Of a stretch of 64,000 nucleotides of DNA, positions 26,098 to 34,792 are shown piece after piece. This DNA is from Flammeovirga pectinis. GTDB lineage: Bacteria > Bacteroidota > Bacteroidia > Cytophagales > Flammeovirgaceae. Made by a program: the position numbers and the translations under genes. The stretch is taken from positions 1,054,001 to 1,118,000 of the forward strand of contig NZ_CP034562.1 of the NCBI RefSeq assembly GCF_003970675.1. The letters are read 5' to 3'. Numbering within the stretch: the first letter of the stretch is position 1; the number at the start of each line of letters is the position of its first letter. The notes under the pieces were generated by a model. The model was not told the origin of the DNA and did not search any database. It saw only the letters and a list, made by a program, of their open reading frames with translations.

Positions 26098-26220
26098 AAA
26101 TGTGGTACAGACTTGTACAAATAGGGGTACATAAAAACCTCTATCAAAAGAGAATTGGGGTACAAAAGTTTGTTGTAATTGGTCGTTTTGTCTTTAAATC
26201 AAAGAATGAATAGGGGTACA
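26098..26220. repeat. Phased direct repeats upstream of chitinase
   Basis: AATAGGGGTACA occurs at 26120-26131 and 26209-26220, and AATTGGGGTACA at 26153-26164. A weaker copy, AAATGTGGTACA, is at 26098-26109. Start-to-start distances are 22, 33 and 56 bases, close to whole helical turns. They lie 119-241 bases upstream of the chitinase ATG and behind the small coiled-coil gene. Direct repeats of this kind fit a response-regulator binding array. Confidence 0.6.
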
Positions 26221-26222
26221 GT

Positions 26223-26408
26223 TTACGATTTCTTTAGTTTTCTAGATTGATAAGTCAATGCTCGTAAAGCAGCTATTTTATCATGTAAATGCATATACTC
26301 TTGATCTAAAAGATGCAATTCATTCTCTAAAGATTTACTCTCGGATAAATTCTTTTTAATTTTTGATACTAGAATGTCTATCTGATTAGATTCAGTATAA
26401 TTTTCCAT
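26223..26408 (-). CDS. Small coiled-coil protein, 61 residues
   Basis: I do not recognise this protein. The 61 residues are highly charged and helical, with a heptad-like central part (SLENELHLLDQEYMHLHDKI) and a basic end (QSRKLKKS). The ATG at 26406-26408 is preceded by an A/T-rich leader. It is divergent from the LpxR gene and upstream of the chitinase; the third GGGGTACA repeat ends 2 bases beyond its stop. It could be an accessory of the chitinase control region or a chance frame; coiled-coil codon use favours a real gene. Confidence 0.5.
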   Translation of the reverse strand: MENYTESNQIDILVSKIKKNLSESKSLENELHLLDQEYMHLHDKIAALRALTYQSRKLKKS

Positions 26409-26558
26409 ATATAAACAGTATTAATTATGTACTTGACTACCAAGTAGTGAACAATAATGAAACAACTGAAGTAGATGATTAATTACTGTATCTCGTTTAA
26501 TATCTGTTAAATTGTGTGTGAATAGATTCAAACTTGAATTTAATCTAAAAACGAGTAT

Positions 26559-27638
26559 ATGTATAAGATCTTCTTTCTACTTCTATTTATTTTTATATCG
26601 GTTAATTGTAGAGCACAAGACACTTTACTTCAAAAAGAGCAGAGTGAATATGTATCTATATCATCTCAAAACGATTTTTATCAGTATTGGTTGCAATCAG
26701 ATAGAAATTTTACAAATGGAATTCATATTACTTGGGCTAGTAATGTATTTAATAATAAGGTAGCAGATTGGCTTTTAATAGGTATGAAGAGTTCTACTCA
26801 AAAAGAGTTTAGCCTTACAATAGGACAAGATATGCATACCCCTCAAAATGCAGAACTTTATGAAGTAGACTCAACAGATAGACCGTATGCTGGCTTATTG
26901 TATGCAACATATAAAAAAGTAACCTCCAATTATTGGAATACACTACGTATTGAATCAAATTTATATTTAGGTGTACAAGGACCAGCGGCAGGAGGAGGGC
27001 CAACACAGAATTTTATGCATAGTCTTTTTTTAGAAAATAAAGATTTTAACGGTTGGGACAATCAGATTGGAAATGGTCTAGTACTTGATATGGATGTCAC
27101 TGTACATAAAATGTTGCCGTTGGTAGGTAAACTCTATGAGACAAATGTATTTGCTAAAGCACATATTGGTACAATCTATAACTATGCTCTTACTGGTATT
27201 CAGTTTAAGTTTGGTAAATACAACGATACGTATTATAGTAAAAGTGGGGTTAAACAAAAAAGACCTCCAAAGCTATCAGAACAGTCTAGAATGAGTAAGG
27301 CAAGAAGGAGAATAAATGAGAAAAGAAACTTAGGTAATTCATTTAGTGATTTACTATATAGTTTAAATCAAGTAAAGCAGATCTACTTTTTTACAGAATT
27401 TCAGATAGGAGGGTTATTGTATGATGGTACTGCACAGGGAAGTTTAATTCAGTTTCAAAAAAGTCCTTATGTTTTAACAAGCGATCAAGTAGATCCATTG
27501 ATTTTAAACTGGGTTTATGGCCTAAATTTTAATCTAAACAGATGGATGTTCCGTTATTATCGAGTAGTTGAAAATGACAATTTTAAGAATAAGGATTTAT
27601 TTGGTTGGGGTGAAATTTCAATTTATTATGGCTTATAA
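26559..27638 (+). CDS. lpxR: LpxR-family lipid A 3'-O-deacylase (DUF2219)
   Basis: A 359-residue predicted outer-membrane beta-barrel. The signal peptide ends near residue 20 (CRAQ). The LpxR active-site block is clear: Asn38-Asp39 and Asp48 in QNDFYQYWLQSDRNFTNG, followed by DRPYAGLLYAT. The Salmonella enzyme removes the 3'-acyloxyacyl group of lipid A using calcium. The block GPAAGGGPTQNFMHSLF matches the family's conserved G-x-x-TQ...H segment. It is monocistronic and convergent with the tRNA synthetase operon. A homologue acting on Bacteroidota lipid A is likely, but the exact bond cut is not testable here. Confidence 0.85.
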   Translation: MYKIFFLLLFIFISVNCRAQDTLLQKEQSEYVSISSQNDFYQYWLQSDRNFTNGIHITWASNVFNNKVADWLLIGMKSSTQKEFSLTIGQDMHTPQNAELYEVDSTDRPYAGLLYATYKKVTSNYWNTLRIESNLYLGVQGPAAGGGPTQNFMHSLFLENKDFNGWDNQIGNGLVLDMDVTVHKMLPLVGKLYETNVFAKAHIGTIYNYALTGIQFKFGKYNDTYYSKSGVKQKRPPKLSEQSRMSKARRRINEKRNLGNSFSDLLYSLNQVKQIYFFTEFQIGGLLYDGTAQGSLIQFQKSPYVLTSDQVDPLILNWVYGLNFNLNRWMFRYYRVVENDNFKNKDLFGWGEISIYYGL

Positions 27639-27673
27639 AAAAATGGAGACCCTACAATTGTAAAGCCTCCATT
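27637..27673 (-). terminator. Terminator of gltX-glnS operon
   Basis: AATGGAG (27642-27648) pairs with CTCCATT (27667-27673). The A-run at 27637-27643 becomes a U-tract on the minus strand, 30-65 bases beyond the glnS stop. Confidence 0.7.
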
Positions 27674-27701
27674 AGTTCTATTTCCTTTTTTTAAAAGAAA
27701 T

Positions 27702-29393
27702 TTATTTCTTCTTTGCCCAAGAATCTTTCAATCCAACAGTCTTATTAAAAATCATGTTTTCAGGAGTAGATTCCTTATCTAAGATAAAGTAACCTAAACG
27801 TTGGAATTGGAAATTATCTCCAGCTGTATTGTCTAATAAAGATGGTTCAACTTTACAACCTTCAATCATTTCTAATGAGTTCGGGTTTAAAAATTCTTTA
27901 AAATCTTTTTCTTTATCAGCATCAGGAGCTTCATCAGAGAATAAACGGTCATAAAGGTTTACTTTAGCGTCTACTGCATGTGCAGCTGAAACCCAGTGTA
28001 ATGTACCTTTAACTTTACGTTTAGATTCTTCAGTACCACTGCCAGAACGAGAAAGAGGATCATATGTACAGTGGATTTCTGTAATATTTCCATCTTCATC
28101 TTTCACACAGCTTTCCCCCTTAATAATATAAGCGTTTTTTAAACGAACCTCTTTACCAAGCGTTAAACGGAAAAATTTACGGTTTGCTTCTTCTTTAAAG
28201 TCATCTTTTTCGATATATAAAACTTTAGAGAAAGGAACTTTGCGAGAACCAGAATTTTCATCCTCAGGATTATTTTCTGCTTCTAACCATTCTTCTGCAC
28301 CTTCTTCGTAATTATCAATTACTAATTTGATAGGGTCAAGAACAGCCATTACACGAGGAGCTGTTTTATTTAGGTCCTGACGTACAGCAAATTCTAATAA
28401 TGAAACATCAATTACATTATCACGCTTAGTTATACCAACAGTTTCAGCAAAATTTCTGATAGATGTAGGAGTATAACCTCTTCTTCTTAATCCAGAAACA
28501 GTAGGCATACGTGGATCATCCCATCCGTTTACAACCCCTTCTTCAACTAATTGTAATAGTTTACGCTTAGACATAACTGTATAGTTAAGGTTTAAGCGAG
28601 AGAATTCTGTTTGTTCTGGACGAACTTTATCTTTATCAGCAACTTGATCTAAGAACCAATTGTACAAAGGTCTATGTACTTCAAATTCAGTTGTACATAA
28701 AGAATTTGTAATACCTTCAATATAATCAGATTGTCCATGTGCCCAATCATACATTGGATAAATACTCCAAGTAGTTCCTGTTCTATGGTGTGCTTTTTTT
28801 ATAATTCTGTATAAGAAAGGGTCACGAAGGTGCATGTTTGCATTCGCCATATCAATTTTGGCTCTTAATACACGGGTACCTTCATCAAATTTCCCCTCTT
28901 TCATTCCTTCGAACAACTCTAGACTCTCCTCAATAGAACGTTCTCTAAAAGGGGAATTTGTACCAGGAGTTGTTGGAGTTCCTTTTTGAGAAGCAATAGT
29001 GTTAGCATCTTGATCGTCTACATAAGCTTTACCTTCTTTAATAAGTTGTACAGCCCAAGCATACAATTGATCAAAATAATCGGAAGTAAATTTAGGTTCA
29101 CCAACCCAATTAAATCCTAACCATTCAATGTCTTCTTTAATTGCATCTACATATTCTTGATCTTCCTTTGTAGGGTTAGTATCATCAAAACGAAGGTTAG
29201 TACCTGCATTTTCAAATTCTTGTGATAACCCAAAGTTCAAGCAAATTGATTTTGCATGACCAATATGTAAATAACCATTTGGTTCTGGTGGGAAACGGAA
29301 TAATAGTTTACCGCCATTTTTGTCAGATTTTACTTCTTCAGTGATTTTCTCACGAATAAAATCCATTCTTTTTTCTATATTTTTCTCTTCCAT
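27702..29393 (-). CDS. glnS: Glutaminyl-tRNA synthetase
   Basis: A 563-residue class I synthetase attaching glutamine to tRNA-Gln. Signature motifs are HIGH (His43-His46) and MSKRK (274-278, the KMSKS equivalent). The C-terminal anticodon-binding beta-barrels are present and the length fits the family. The frame's upstream start is a TTG, so I use the ATG at 29391-29393 (MEEKNIEKRMDF). It follows gltX by 44 bases and shares its promoter. Its presence means tRNA-Gln is charged directly, so the adjacent GluRS is expected to be discriminating. Confidence 0.95.
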   Translation of the reverse strand: MEEKNIEKRMDFIREKITEEVKSDKNGGKLLFRFPPEPNGYLHIGHAKSICLNFGLSQEFENAGTNLRFDDTNPTKEDQEYVDAIKEDIEWLGFNWVGEPKFTSDYFDQLYAWAVQLIKEGKAYVDDQDANTIASQKGTPTTPGTNSPFRERSIEESLELFEGMKEGKFDEGTRVLRAKIDMANANMHLRDPFLYRIIKKAHHRTGTTWSIYPMYDWAHGQSDYIEGITNSLCTTEFEVHRPLYNWFLDQVADKDKVRPEQTEFSRLNLNYTVMSKRKLLQLVEEGVVNGWDDPRMPTVSGLRRRGYTPTSIRNFAETVGITKRDNVIDVSLLEFAVRQDLNKTAPRVMAVLDPIKLVIDNYEEGAEEWLEAENNPEDENSGSRKVPFSKVLYIEKDDFKEEANRKFFRLTLGKEVRLKNAYIIKGESCVKDEDGNITEIHCTYDPLSRSGSGTEESKRKVKGTLHWVSAAHAVDAKVNLYDRLFSDEAPDADKEKDFKEFLNPNSLEMIEGCKVEPSLLDNTAGDNFQFQRLGYFILDKESTPENMIFNKTVGLKDSWAKKK

Positions 29394-29437
29394 TGTAATC
29401 AATTAGATCATTTGATTTAACATCAAACCTTGTGGAA

Positions 29438-30982
29438 TTAATTTTCTTCTTTTAATTTATTGATCTCTTCAATAGCGACCTTGATTCTGCTAGCAACTTC
29501 CTCTTTTCCTAAGATTTCTTGCATAATCATTAAATCAGGACCTCCACCTTTACCAGAGATTGCAACTCTTAATGCAGGCATTACATGACCAATTTTCATT
29601 TCATGTTGTTCTAAAATACCCATGAAAATTGATTTAGCATCATCCGCAGTAAAGCTATCAGCACTTTCTATAGCTGCAGCATAATCTGTTAAAACAGCAA
29701 CACCTTCTGGCTTCCATTTTTTCTTAACAGTTTTAGCATCGTAAGAAGTTGGAGCTTCATAGAAGAAACGGCCATCTCTCCAAATTTCTTGAGGGAAAGT
29801 AACACGTTCTTTCAATTGGTTGCAAACTAATGCTGCTTTTTCAGGAGTAGAAGTAACACCTTCTTTTTCCATGTCAGCTAAAAGGTATTTAGCCAATTCA
29901 GCATCTGGTTTTTCTTTAAGGTATTGTTGGTTAAACCATTTAGCCTTATCAATATCGAATTTAGTACCAGCCTTAGTGACACGTTCCATCGTAAATTCAG
30001 CAATCAATTCTTCTAATGTAAAGAATTCACGCTCATCACCTGGGTTCCAACCTAAGAAAGATAAGAAATTGATAAATGCATCTGCTAAGAAACCATCTTC
30101 TTTAAAACCTCTAGAAATATCGCCTGTTGCAGGGTCTTTCCATTCAATAGGGAATACAGCAAATCCCATTTTATCGCCATCACGCTTACTTAATTTACCA
30201 TTACCATCAGGCTTTAATAAAAGTGGTAAGTGAGCAAAACGAGGCATAGAATCTTCCCAACCTAAATATCTATATAGTAACACATGAAGCGGTGCAGAAG
30301 GTAACCATTCCTCACCTCTAATAACGTGAGTGATTCCCATTAAATGGTCGTCAACAACGTTAGCAAGGTGGTATGTAGGCATACCGTCAGACTTCATTAA
30401 AATTTTATCATCAATAGTGTGTGAGTGAACCATAACCCAACCACGAACCATATCATTTAGTCTAATTTCTTCTTTACGAGGAACTTTTAGACGGATAACA
30501 TAAGGATCACCATTGTCTAAACGTTTTTGTACTTCTTCTGCAGATAACGTTAACGAGTTCGTCATTTGCATACGTGTCATAGAATTATATTGAGGGGTAT
30601 TTACACGTGCTTGCTTTAAGCGTTCGCGCATTTCCTCTAATTCTTCAGTAGTATCAAAAGCGTAGTAAGCAAGGTCGTTTTTAACTAACTTGTCAGCATA
30701 TTCTTTGTATATATCTTTTCTTTCAGACTGTCGGTAAGGACCACAGTCGCCAGGGTTCCAAGGCGCTTCATCTGCAACGATTCCTGCCCATTCTAAACTC
30801 TGCTTAATATATTCTTCTGCACCCTCAACAAAACGGTTTTGGTCTGTATCCTCAATACGAACAAGGAATTCGCCACCATTATGTTTGGCAAATAGATAAT
30901 TGAATAATGCTGTACGCACTCCACCAATGTGAAGTGGTCCTGTTGGACTAGGAGCAAAACGTACTCTTACTTTATTTTCCAT
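29438..30982 (-). CDS. gltX: Glutamyl-tRNA synthetase
   Basis: A 514-residue class I synthetase charging tRNA-Glu. HIGG at 18-21 (the HIGH equivalent) and KLSKR at 263-267 (KMSKS equivalent) are intact. The N-terminal block RVRFAPSPTGPLHIGGVRTA is diagnostic. It is the first gene of a gltX-glnS operon. A good -7 element, TAGCTTTG (complement of 31022-31029), lies 40 bases upstream, though the -33 element is weak. Confidence 0.95.
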   Translation of the reverse strand: MENKVRVRFAPSPTGPLHIGGVRTALFNYLFAKHNGGEFLVRIEDTDQNRFVEGAEEYIKQSLEWAGIVADEAPWNPGDCGPYRQSERKDIYKEYADKLVKNDLAYYAFDTTEELEEMRERLKQARVNTPQYNSMTRMQMTNSLTLSAEEVQKRLDNGDPYVIRLKVPRKEEIRLNDMVRGWVMVHSHTIDDKILMKSDGMPTYHLANVVDDHLMGITHVIRGEEWLPSAPLHVLLYRYLGWEDSMPRFAHLPLLLKPDGNGKLSKRDGDKMGFAVFPIEWKDPATGDISRGFKEDGFLADAFINFLSFLGWNPGDEREFFTLEELIAEFTMERVTKAGTKFDIDKAKWFNQQYLKEKPDAELAKYLLADMEKEGVTSTPEKAALVCNQLKERVTFPQEIWRDGRFFYEAPTSYDAKTVKKKWKPEGVAVLTDYAAAIESADSFTADDAKSIFMGILEQHEMKIGHVMPALRVAISGKGGGPDLMIMQEILGKEEVASRIKVAIEEINKLKEEN

Positions 30983-31234
30983 CTTTTATATGTGTATGAT
31001 ATCAATATCTTTTTCAGTCTGCAAAGCTAATCAAATACTTGCATAAAAGTTTAGATAATAACGTTTAAAATTTAAGAATTTGAATGGTTTTAGATAACAT
31101 TAGGCTTTCTTTTCTGATTATTATATAAAAAATGTGTTTTTCTACATTTCAATAATTATTTCTTGTGATAAGATTATAATAACTGAATTTTTAGATCTAA
31201 TTTCATTGTATAATTAAATAATAACCCAAACAAA

Positions 31235-31254
31235 AAACCTAGTATAGTAGGTTT
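31235..31254 (+). promoter_or_regulatory. Leader hairpin just before membrane-protein gene
   Basis: AAACCTA (31235-31241) pairs with TAGGTTT (31248-31254), ending 11 bases before the ATG. It is too close to be a useful terminator and might affect translation start. Confidence 0.3.
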
Positions 31255-31265
31255 ATTAGCAGTAT

Positions 31266-32426
31266 ATGAAAAAACACGATTTTTCTTTCACCGGTGGAGG
31301 AGTTAATGGCTTAATAAATAAAATGTTTAAAGCGAAAGACTATTCTTCAAGATTCTCAATTCGGTTGTCCGTTTTTCTTGTTTTAGCAGTTTTTCCAATA
31401 GTATTATTTAATGGAATTGACGGGACACTTTTTGGAGGAGATGATACAGTAGCTTTGTTTGATGATATTGAAATAATGAGCCGTCTGTTTATTGTTATTC
31501 CTTTCTTAATTTACATTGAACAGTATTTTGAAACTCCATTTAATAATTACATCAGTTATACTAAATTACTGATAAATGAAGAGGACAGGTCTTCATTAAA
31601 TAAAGATCTTGATAAATTTTCTAATGTAGTGAGTTCTTATATACCAGAATTAATATTGCTATTGTTATTGGTACTAGCAACGGCATTTTGGGCAAATGTA
31701 AGTGATTCTCAAGAGTCGTCTTGGCTGTATCAACACAATCAATTAGGAGCTTTAAAACTAAGTAAAAGTGGTTGGTGGTTTGTATTTGTATCTATTCCAT
31801 TATATCAATTTTTATTTATTAGATGGCTTTGGAGATGGCTTTTATGGATAACATCTTTAGTTATCTTTAATAGATACAGATGGAATATTCATGCAATGCA
31901 TGGCGATAAATTAGCGGGTTTAGAGTATTTAAATTTTGTTCCTTTCTTTTTTGGTATATGTTCCGTAGCTATTGGTATAAATTTATCATCAATAATGTAC
32001 AGTGAGATTATTGAAGGTTTGAAAGGTTTAATGGATTATAAATTCATCATAATTGCATTTGCTGTTTGTGTACCTTTAATCTGTTTTTCTCCTTTATTAA
32101 TATTAGCTCCAAAGATCTCTAAATTGCGTTCCGATACTATTTATAAGTTTGGAATGTTAATTCAGAATCACCATAAATTCTTTGAACAAAAATGGTTTGG
32201 GAAACCTGAAGAAGAAGTAAAAGAACTTGTGGGGAGTGCAGACCCATCATCAATGTGTGATATTAATGGAAGTTATGAATTTGTGAAAGGAATGAGCATT
32301 GTACCTATAGATACACGTTTACTAATTGTATTAGCAACAATCTTACTAGTGCCTTTCTTGCCTCTTTTAAGTACAATGTATTCTGTAAAAGAGTTGTTCC
32401 AATTAGTAGTTAAATCGATGATGTAA
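31266..32426 (+). CDS. Integral membrane protein of unknown function
   Basis: A 386-residue protein with six or seven hydrophobic segments: about 35-52, 75-88, 130-148, 172-190, 228-246, 262-285 and 350-370. The centre holds RYRWNIHAMHGDKLAGLEYL, which recalls the HPD-x-x-GGL block of an uncharacterised bacterial membrane family in which a hydrophilic loop follows a transmembrane pair. A cytoplasmic loop near 290-340 carries KISKLRSDTIYKFG and SMCDINGSYEFVKGM. I cannot assign a function. It stands alone, with A/T-rich DNA on both sides and no clear terminator. Confidence 0.75.
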   Translation: MKKHDFSFTGGGVNGLINKMFKAKDYSSRFSIRLSVFLVLAVFPIVLFNGIDGTLFGGDDTVALFDDIEIMSRLFIVIPFLIYIEQYFETPFNNYISYTKLLINEEDRSSLNKDLDKFSNVVSSYIPELILLLLLVLATAFWANVSDSQESSWLYQHNQLGALKLSKSGWWFVFVSIPLYQFLFIRWLWRWLLWITSLVIFNRYRWNIHAMHGDKLAGLEYLNFVPFFFGICSVAIGINLSSIMYSEIIEGLKGLMDYKFIIIAFAVCVPLICFSPLLILAPKISKLRSDTIYKFGMLIQNHHKFFEQKWFGKPEEEVKELVGSADPSSMCDINGSYEFVKGMSIVPIDTRLLIVLATILLVPFLPLLSTMYSVKELFQLVVKSMM

Positions 32427-32492
32427 ATTTTGTAGGTAAATTTAAAAGGGTAATTATAAAATAAATATTTTTAGAATGATTACTTCAATAAA

Positions 32493-33386
32493 TTATAACT
32501 TATCTGTATTACCAATTACAGTTAACTTATCGTTAGATTTTAGACTGAATTCTAGAGGGAGATGCCATATTTCTGGCTCTCCATCTTTATGCCCGTAAAT
32601 ATCTCCACTCTCGGTAGGGACATCAATTTTAATTGTTTCTGTTTGTAGCGTTTTAACTTTGTCGTGCTCATGTATTTTTTTAGTAAATAAGCGTATGGAA
32701 AAGTTGATAGCATCAAAGAATGAAGGTTTAGGCAATAAAGTAACTTCTAATAGGCCATCATTAATTTTTGCTTTGGGAGCAATAAAGGCATTGTTACCAT
32801 ATTGTGCTGCATTTGCTACAGTAATAACAAAAGCATCTTGAGATTTGTTATTTTCCCCTAAAGATAAAGAGTACTTTTTTGAGTGGTATTTAAAGTATTC
32901 AAATACTGTAGCTTTAATGTAATTAGTAAGTCCTCTGCCTTTCATTTTAGCAAAAGAATGACTTACCTGCGCATCAAAACCCACGCCTGCAGTACAAAAG
33001 AAATACTCATTATTTATTTTTGGAGCATCAATTTTTACAATTTTCTCCCTGTACAAGCATTTTATTGCACTTTTTAAATTCATAGGAATTTTAAGATGTC
33101 TAGCTAAACCATTACCAGAACCAGTAGGTATAATTCCTAAAATAGCAGTAGAATTTACTAATGCAGAGGCAATTTCATTTACTGTTCCATCTCCACCGAT
33201 AGCAACAATGATATCAAATTCAGTTATAAAATTTTTTGCTAATTGACTAGCGTGACCAGCGTATTGGGTATAAGAAATATGAATATTGAGTCCTTTTGCT
33301 GCTAATGTTTGTTGTGTAATTTCTGCAGCTTTAATTGATTTGCCATTCCCAGACACTGGATTGGCAATTAATACGATATTTTTCAT
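32493..33386 (-). CDS. Diacylglycerol kinase-family lipid kinase (YegS-like)
   Basis: A 297-residue soluble lipid kinase fold (DAGK_cat). The nucleotide motif GGDGTVNEI is at 64-72, PTGSGNGLARHL follows, and the C-terminal domain holds GHKDGEPE. The family phosphorylates lipids such as diacylglycerol or phosphatidylglycerol at the inner membrane face. Its own substrate is not visible. It follows fabH on the same strand but is separated from it by a strong terminator, so the link is loose. Confidence 0.9.
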   Translation of the reverse strand: MKNIVLIANPVSGNGKSIKAAEITQQTLAAKGLNIHISYTQYAGHASQLAKNFITEFDIIVAIGGDGTVNEIASALVNSTAILGIIPTGSGNGLARHLKIPMNLKSAIKCLYREKIVKIDAPKINNEYFFCTAGVGFDAQVSHSFAKMKGRGLTNYIKATVFEYFKYHSKKYSLSLGENNKSQDAFVITVANAAQYGNNAFIAPKAKINDGLLEVTLLPKPSFFDAINFSIRLFTKKIHEHDKVKTLQTETIKIDVPTESGDIYGHKDGEPEIWHLPLEFSLKSNDKLTVIGNTDKL

Positions 33387-33461
33387 TAATAAATTCTAGA
33401 TGCAAGTAAAAGAGTAACATTTGTTGTTTTAGTCGCCTTAAAAGTAGTAAACTATTAACAT

Positions 33462-33508
33462 AAAAAAAATAGGAGTCTATTTTATAAGTGATAAAACAGA
33501 CTCCTATT
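33462..33508 (-). terminator. Terminator of fabH-like gene
   Basis: An 18-base stem with one mismatch, 33468-33485 with 33491-33508, loop AAGTG. The A-run at 33462-33469 provides the U-tract on the minus strand. Confidence 0.92.
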
Positions 33509-33533
33509 AAAAATATCTTGAAAATTATGTTGA

Positions 33534-34523
33534 TTACTCAGAATCGTAAGCCCATTTTAAATAAATAGACCCCCAAGTAAAGCCACCTCCAAAAGCAGCA
33601 AAAACTAAGTTATCACCTTTCTTGAATTGTTTTTCAAAGTCCCAAAGGCACAATGGAATTGTAGCACCTGTTGTATTTCCATATTTTTCTATGTTAATAC
33701 AGACACGGTCTTTACCAACACCCATTCTCTTGGCTGTGGCATCTATAATTCTTAAGTTGGCTTGATGAGGAATTAAGTAAGCAATGTCATCAGATGATAA
33801 TTCATTTCTCTTCATTATACTTTCTGCAGCAGAAGCCATATTAGTTACAGCATGCTTAAAAACAGATTTACCGTCTTGGTAAAAATAATGTTCCTCTTCA
33901 GCGAGTTGTTCTAAGCTTATTGGATAGGCAGACCCCCTTTTTACATGTAATAAATCTTTGCCAGAACCATCAGAATGCATTACGGCATCAATTAGACCAT
34001 ATTCTTCATTTGGTTCTATAAGTACAGCACCTGCACCATCACCAAATAAAATACATGTATTTCTATCGCTGTAATCCATCACAGACGACATTTTGTCTGC
34101 TCCAACAACAACTATTTTCTTGTAGTTTCCGGATTTAATGAAGTTAGATGCCATTTCTAATCCATATACAAAACCTGAACAAGCGGCTGATATGTCAAAA
34201 CTCATAGCGTTAGAGTTAATAGCCTCGCAAACAATATTTGCGGTTGAGATAAATCCCATATCAGGAGTAGAAGTTGCACAAATAACAAGGTCTACTTCAC
34301 TCCCTTTGAGATTTTTTTTCTCAAGAAGTGCAGAGACTGCATTTATTGCAAGAGTCGAAGTTCCAAGATTTTCACCTTTTAAAATTCGTCGTTCTTTAAT
34401 ACCTGTGCGAGAGGTAATCCACTCGTCGCTAGTTTCCACTAATTTTTCTAAATCGTGGTTTGTGAGTTTGTCCTCAGGAACCCAACCTGCTACAGCGGTA
34501 ATTGCAGCGTACAATGGACTCAT
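33534..34523 (-). CDS. 3-oxoacyl-ACP synthase III (FabH family)
   Basis: A 329-residue thiolase-fold condensing enzyme that joins an acyl-CoA to malonyl-ACP. The triad is complete: Cys115 (SAACSGF), His in HQANLRI, and Asn in GNTTGAT. It is not linked to plsX or other fab genes, so it could be a second FabH or one dedicated to another product such as branched starters or signalling molecules. Single gene, flanked by its own terminator. FabH activity is likely; a housekeeping role is uncertain, so no symbol is given. Confidence 0.88.
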   Translation of the reverse strand: MSPLYAAITAVAGWVPEDKLTNHDLEKLVETSDEWITSRTGIKERRILKGENLGTSTLAINAVSALLEKKNLKGSEVDLVICATSTPDMGFISTANIVCEAINSNAMSFDISAACSGFVYGLEMASNFIKSGNYKKIVVVGADKMSSVMDYSDRNTCILFGDGAGAVLIEPNEEYGLIDAVMHSDGSGKDLLHVKRGSAYPISLEQLAEEEHYFYQDGKSVFKHAVTNMASAAESIMKRNELSSDDIAYLIPHQANLRIIDATAKRMGVGKDRVCINIEKYGNTTGATIPLCLWDFEKQFKKGDNLVFAAFGGGFTWGSIYLKWAYDSE

Positions 34524-34732
34524 ATCTTGGTTACTTTTAATGTGATTGTGTGTTAATCAATTGATATTACCATAAAACGGTGATATTAATCAATATTGAT
34601 GCAAAAAAAAGAAATAAAATTGATTAACGGAAAAGAACGTTAGTTAAAGGTGTTTTTTTTAAGAAAAAAATTCTTAATGTCTCATAATTAAGAATCAATA
34701 CCTTGATTTTACATTGTTTTTAATAATAAGCA

Positions 34733-34767
34733 AAAGAGCTATATCAATGTACTTGATATAGCTCTTT
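34733..34767 (-). terminator. Terminator of lon
   Basis: A perfect 15-base stem, AAAGAGCTATATCAA (34733-34747) with TTGATATAGCTCTTT (34753-34767), loop TGTAC, followed on the minus strand by TTTTG. Confidence 0.88.
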
Positions 34768-34792
34768 ATAAATATATCCTATTTAGGAAAGA

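Noticed and set aside
29820-30233. 137-codon open frame on the plus strand
   Set aside because: It lies entirely antisense to gltX, whose HIGG and KLSKR motifs are certain; the translated product is low in known motifs and mirrors gltX codon pattern.
34138-34545. 135-codon frame antisense to the FabH gene
   Set aside because: Opposite to a complete condensing-enzyme triad and with no recognisable domain.
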